Shown: positions 59,577 through 64,000 of the stretch, one piece after another
Position numbering within the stretch: position 1 is the first letter of the stretch
Layout: the number at the start of each line of letters is the position of its first letter
DNA from: Amaurobius ferox
Lineage: Eukaryota > Arthropoda > Arachnida > Araneae > Amaurobiidae
Reading direction: 5' to 3'
DNA length: 64,000 nucleotides
NCBI GenBank assembly: GCA_951213105.1
Contig: OX578147.1
Location: 128,112,322 to 128,176,321, forward strand
Made by a program: the position numbers and the translations under genes
The notes under the pieces: model-generated
What the model saw: the letters and a program-made list of their open reading frames with translations, nothing else
Told to the model about the DNA's origin: nothing
Database searches by the model: none

Positions 59577-60085
59577 TATATAAACTTACCAAAATTGTTC
59601 ACTTCGCCAAAACTCTTCATTGGGTCCAAGTATTTTGTAGAAGCGTACACAAAATATGTATGTTTCTGAAGAAATAAATAGATTATATCTATAACCTATT
59701 TCTACTTAGATAACATGTCAGACTTCTACCTTCGGGTGCCCCGGCTCATTAGACTAAACAGAAGCAGTGCACTCATTCTTCCTTAAAAAATGTAATGTTT
59801 GGGACACGACAACAACAACAACAACTTGGATAACATACATAAAGAAGAAAAAATAAAGGAAACAAGAATACCTGGAATAAACATTGCATATGCCCGAACC
59901 AGTCGAACCCCTGAACCCAGAATGAAGAGACCAGTGTTGCCATTCGCAAAGTAAAAAGAAATGATCTACTGTTGCCATTCGTAAGAAATAAATAACCGTA
60001 ATGCGAAAAGGCTAGAAAAAGTAATGATATACAATAAGAGCTACAAAAAAGTAGGGCCTATAATAGTAAGGCTTATGTTTAAGTG

Positions 60086-60088
<3 letters not shown>
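59572..60088 (-). mobile_element. Diverged Naiad-like PLE tail with a small nested insertion
   Basis: Matches the 3' UTR of the intact element (TTTTGTAGAAGCGTACACAA, TATGTATGTTTCTGAAGAAA, GAGACCAGTGTTGCCATTCG) with more changes than the other copies. It is interrupted by 107 bp at 59717-59823. Confidence 0.72.
59717..59823. mobile_element. 107-bp insertion with 13-bp direct repeats and (CAA)n tail
   Basis: Flanked by ACTTAGATAACAT (59704-59716) and ACTTGGATAACAT (59824-59836), one mismatch. Absent from the related tails at 7.4 and 60.6 kb, so it is a genuine insertion. It ends GACACGACAACAACAACAAC, as in some SINEs. The phrase CCCGGCTCATT may relate it to the mini-insertions, but weakly. Confidence 0.7.

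Positions 60089-60152
<64 letters not shown>
60089..60152. repeat. (TA)n microsatellite
   Basis: Pure TA between two tail copies. Confidence 0.95.
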
Positions 60153-60156
<4 letters not shown>

Positions 60157-60922
60157 GAAGTTTGAAAATCCAATGAACGAAAAGTAAGAAGATGTAACAC
60201 GATAAACCTAACTTTTTAAAACACCCACAGAATAAAATATAATACAGCAAATCATCAATCAAATGGATAAAAATACAAATGGATAAAAAATACAAAACAC
60301 AAGCTTAAACTAAAATGGATAAAAAATACAAAACATAAGCTTAAACTAAATTCAACTATCTAACTGGCTTACAAAACAAAAGTAAAAATCAACTAATCAT
60401 CAAGCAAATGGAAAAAAATAAATAAAATAAATATCGAATCAACAAGATATATAATACAATGGTATGGAATCGAAATAAGTATAACAAACGAAATCAAGCA
60501 CAAACGCCATACACGTGGACGAGGCTCTAAGCCTAAATCATGAATTGTTAACCTCTACAAAAATCTAATCATGTCCAAGTTTTTTGTAGAAGCAAACACA
60601 AAAATGTATGTTTCTGAAGAAATAGATAGATTAAATCTATAAACTATTTCTACTTGGACGACATACATAAAGAAGGAAGAAAAAAGAAAAAATGAATACC
60701 TGGAAAAAGCACAGCGTATGTACAATCGATTCAATACAGGGAACACTGATAGAAGAGACCAGTGTTGCCATTCGTAAAGAAAAAATAAAAAACCATTTAC
60801 TGTTGCCATTCATAAGAATTGAAAAACTGTGAAGCGAAATGTTAAGAAAAAGTATTAATATACAAAAAGAGCTACTAAAAAGAGGGGCAAATAATAGTAA
60901 TGCTGAAGTGGGAAGTGAATGT
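60153..60922 (-). mobile_element. 5'-truncated Naiad-like PLE tail
   Basis: Close match to 6877-7670 over about 770 bp (ATAGAAGTTTGAAAATCCAA through AGTGGGAAGTGAATG). A short phrase AAATGGATAAAAAATACAAA is repeated near 60262-60330. It ends at an A-run followed by (TA)n, so both sides are again TA. Confidence 0.8.

Positions 60923-60976
<54 letters not shown>
60923..60976. repeat. Poly-A plus (TA)n
   Basis: A17 run and about 18 TA units. Confidence 0.9.
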
Positions 60977-60979
<3 letters not shown>

Positions 60980-61060
60980 AATAAAAAGATAGATTTATAA
61001 TGAAAAATATTGAAATGAATTTTAGTGTACTTGCGCACAGCAGCATAAAACACTAAAAAT

Positions 61061-61291
61061 ATATAAAGGGTTAATATATAAAAATATAAATGGAAATAAA
61101 AAATGAAGAAGGAAGGCAACGTAAAGTGCTTACACAATGGCGGTAAGAGGTAGTGACCGACCTTACTTAATAGTTAGGTATAAGGTAGTACCTTAATAGT
61201 AAGGTCACTACTCCTTACAGCCATTATGTAAGCACTTTACGTTGCCTCCTTCTTCATTTTTTATTTCCATTTATATTTTTATATATTAACC

Positions 61292-61300
<9 letters not shown>
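61061..61300. repeat. 240-bp palindrome
   Basis: The left half, starting ATATAAAGGGTTAATATATA, and the right half, ending TATATTAACCCTTTATAT, are near-perfect reverse complements for over 80 bp (arms include AGGCAACGTAAAGTGCTTAC). They stay partly complementary to the centre near 61180. (TA)n follows at 61299-61329. Confidence 0.88.
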
Positions 61301-61332
<32 letters not shown>

Positions 61333-61353
61333 CACTTAAATATAAGTCTTAGT

Positions 61354-61387
61354 ATTATAAGCCCCACTTTTTTGTGGGGCTTATAAT
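61354..61387. repeat. Perfect 14-bp hairpin
   Basis: ATTATAAGCCCCAC pairs fully with GTGGGGCTTATAAT around TTTTTT. A GC-rich core in AT-rich DNA. Function unknown. Confidence 0.85.
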
Positions 61388-61721
61388 AGTATAATATACC
61401 TTATAAAGCGCAAGTATATTATTATAATTAGGCTTATAATAATATACCTGCATAGTAATAATCCCGGATGTTTGGAACCTCAGCGGTGCCAGATTATCAC
61501 ATGCCAAACTTAAATGGGATAAAAAGTAGGAAATTTTAATTTAAAACTAAATAGTGGACAGTAAATGTGATATTTATTGCCTAAAATATTTAAACAAACT
61601 AGATTACACTGCGGAGTATGGGAAATGTATTTAAATTAATTTTAAACCTGTGAACATTAATGAATAGAAATCTGCATAATCGTGAGAAAATTTACCATAA
61701 TTGAAGGTTCTGATAGTTTAG
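61388..61721. other. Unassigned stretch
   Basis: Nothing recognisable. Confidence 0.5.
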
Positions 61722-62015
61722 TGAATTTTTTAAAATTCCGAACAAAAATTTTGAGATTTTTCTAACATTCGATCGCTTTTAAAATAAACAGGATTCCAGT
61801 ATACACCGATTGTAATATTTGTGCCAAATTTCGTTTTAAACACTCCATTCGTTCATGTCGCGCCCATACACACACACGTCAAAAGCGTTCGATTCGAGTT
61901 CACAGATATTTAAAACGTGTTTCTTCCGTCGAAAACTCGAATTCGTATTTTCGACTCCGTCACAATACTTTCCCTATACACCATACTATGTACATAAGGA
62001 AATATAGGGAAAGTA
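61722..62015 (+). repeat. Family B-like hairpin-side fragment
   Basis: ACATTCGATCGC, GTGCCAAATTTCGTTTTAAA, CA tract, GTCGAAAACTCGAATTCGTA, and end ACATAAGGAAATATAGGGAAAGTA. Confidence 0.78.
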
Positions 62016-62038
62016 AAAATCTGGCATATAACGTTTTT

Positions 62039-63392
62039 AACACTTTACAACAAAGTCGAAAAGTGTTTATGACTTTGTTCATTCTGTCTGTCTGTCTGTC
62101 TGTCCGTTAGCACGATAACTACCGTAAAAATGACTTAATCGAAATGAAATTTTAGTATGTTGTTCAGACGGTCTGTAGGACCTATGGGAATATAAATGAA
62201 TAATATCACCCAATAAGTTTTGGATTGAACCCGGGTTCAGAAAATGAAATACATTGAGCCCTATGGGACCTATTTTTTCAAACATTTTTTAAGCGGATTT
62301 AAAATTCACAAATTGCTTCGAAAATTTTAGGTAATATTCAAATTATTCCATAAAATATATAAAAAAAAATTCAGTGAAATATATTCAGTAGTTTTTTAAA
62401 TAAAAATTAAAATAATAATTACACCTCTTATATGAAACGATCACGTGACCATGATATGAAAATATCACATGACCCACTTCAAAATGATATATGGCATCCA
62501 TCTTGTTTCAAAATCGTGAGTTTTTAAGTTCTTTTTAATTCATATTGACTGTTGTATCCGTCCTAAAACTACATTATTTTTGCTTAAATTCTGTGCATCT
62601 ACATACTGAAATAACTCAAATACAATATATTTGAGTTTAAATGATTATCCAAATTTGATTATTTCTACAACGAAGCCTATTTTTCACTTATGTAAAATGT
62701 AAACATCAAAATATGTAGAATGAGTTGTAGTAGAATTGCTGTATTTCTTTAACACAAAATAATTTAGCCCATGGAGTCTGCATGGCTGATATGAATGAAA
62801 TATTAATTGATTTTATAAAAAGAAGGACGATTTTTTCGATGAAGTTTTAAGCATAGAGTTTAATTACTTGTAGCTCCATGGTCATAATTTTTAAATAAAA
62901 TAAATTATTATAGAATTGTGATGAATGAAATGAAGGGGAGAAATTTTTAAATAAAATAAATTATTATAGTATTGTGATGAATGAAATGAATGGGAGAAAG
63001 TTATGCATAAAATGCTGTTTTTATAGAGAGACCCACGCGTGTTATTTTTTCTACGACGTCATTTGAATGAATTTCAGTTGTTTTCGATGAAGTTTTCAAA
63101 TATAATAAATTATCGTAGTATTATGATAGAATTAAAAATATCACCGTGGAATGTATCGCATTTTAGAGATATTTAAACCAGGCAATTTATATTTCAATGC
63201 CGTCATTTGAATGAAGTTCATTTTTTTTAATGAAGGTTTAAGTTTTCAAATATAATAAATTAATGTAGTATTGTGATAAGTTTTAAAATATTACCGAGGA
63301 ATGTATTGCATTTTAGACTTGTTTAAATAAAATTGCATTGAAGTTGGAAAGTGTTTCATAATCAATGCTTTAAGCATGATTGATCTTTCTTG
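62039..63392 (-). repeat. Dispersed repeat family D, copy 4
   Basis: Hairpin AACACTTTACAACAAAGTCG then AAAAGTGTT, GTCTGTCTGTCTGTCTGTC at about 62084-62104, CAGACGGTCTGTAGGACC, and several repeats of ATAATAAATTATTATAGTAT-type blocks. It ends GCTTTAAGCATGATTGATCT then TTCTTGT. Confidence 0.88.
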
Positions 63393-63774
63393 TTATTTTA
63401 TTTCTTTATTTAAAATAATGCAAGCTACAGGACAAAGTCCCAGTCACAGCGTGCAAGATAAAATGCAATGCAAAATATACAGATTAAAATATAATGAAAT
63501 ACATTAAAATGCAAAGTATTGGCAACAAATGAGTTTTAAAAGCACTTGCATATGAATAAATACATTAAAATATAAAATATTTACAACAAATGATTTTTAA
63601 AATCAATTTCGGATGAATAAAAAATATCAAGATTATCGAAAGCTGTTGTAAAGTTTACAGAAACTATTAATCGCGCAATAACGACCCATATTTGTACCAA
63701 AATCCATTTCAGTAAATAAACTCATGCTCCTGGTAGAATACTGGGGAACATGAAGCAAGACTTCGAATAAAAAC
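63393..63774. other. Unassigned stretch
   Basis: Contains two related phrases (ATGAATAAATACATTAAAAT and ATGAATAAAAAATATC). No gene seen. Confidence 0.5.
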
Positions 63775-64000
63775 ATCTGACGTGGGCAGCTCATGACTTT
63801 CTCTGCATAATGAAATGAATTTACTTCGTTTACAATGAAAAAATTTTTTAACGCTGAACTGTACATTTGCTGCTTTTTCGGATGGCAACATGTAAAATTA
63901 CTTCGAAGTACCCAATTAACCTATATTTCACGGAACTCTGAATGGACAATTATCAATACTGATAGCATAATACGATATAGCCCATAAAAATATTTTAATA
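63775..64000 (+). repeat. Family B-like repeat, start only (runs off the window)
   Basis: ATCTGACGTGGGCAGCTCATG then ACTTTCTCTGCATAATG; the following bases resemble the copy starting at 40077 (AGTACCCAATTAACC, ACGGAACTCTGAATGG). Confidence 0.7.

Noticed and set aside
60637..61137. 166-codon minus-strand frame
   Set aside because: Runs across a PLE tail, a TA tract and unrelated DNA; a chance frame without domain.
61354..61387. Bacterial-type intrinsic terminator
   Set aside because: The hairpin fits in shape but there is no U-tract after the stem and the context is eukaryotic repeat DNA.

Overview
This window looks like intergenic, repeat-dominated DNA from an AT-rich animal genome. The mixture of elements suggests an arthropod: Penelope-like elements (PLEs), Tc1-like transposases, a Ty3/gypsy-type LTR element and very long (TA)n tracts. 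The Tc1 transposases read like those common in spiders, so a chelicerate is my best guess; this is inference, not proof. I found no convincing host protein-coding gene. Almost every long reading frame is a transposon remnant or a translated microsatellite.

Layout. 0.8-2.4 kb is a higher-order tandem repeat. 5.5-13.5 kb is a cluster of PLEs whose reverse transcriptase carries the GIY-YIG nuclease at the N terminus (Naiad-like). One 842-codon ORF is intact on the minus strand, a second diverged copy is frameshifted on the plus strand, and there is a tail-only copy; each is bracketed by (TA)n. 14.2-21.0 kb is an LTR retrotransposon inserted in (TA)n. Its two LTRs look identical apart from poly-C length. 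It has a complete gag, a textbook -1 frameshift site and an internally deleted pol with only integrase left. 22.0-24.6 kb is a canonical PLE (RT followed by GIY-YIG) with an inverted 5' end, and a dispersed repeat has landed inside its nuclease domain. 25-35 kb holds dispersed repeats (families B, C and E below), a 33-bp minisatellite and tRNA-like sequences. 35-50 kb holds two dead Tc1-like transposons, two fold-back elements with opposite loops, a hAT-like element with an 8-bp target duplication, a tRNA-headed SINE candidate and a 29-bp minisatellite. 50-64 kb is mainly repeat families C and D, TA-bracketed PLE tails and a long palindrome.

Repeat family names used here: B ends in ATCTGATGTGGGC and a TACTTTCC...GGAAAGTA hairpin; C has similar ends but a different body; D ends in an AACACTTT...AAAGTGTT hairpin; E is a fourth family. 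B, C and D are non-coding, about 0.7-1.4 kb, with a CA/GT or GTCT microsatellite close to the hairpin end.

The most unusual observation is a family of tiny insertions (48, 59 and 63 bp). They share a start close to GAAAACCCAGACCG and an end in GGCCGG, and each is flanked by a perfect 13-14 bp direct repeat. All three lie inside other transposons. All coordinates and matches were read by eye; repeat boundaries are approximate unless a target duplication fixes them.
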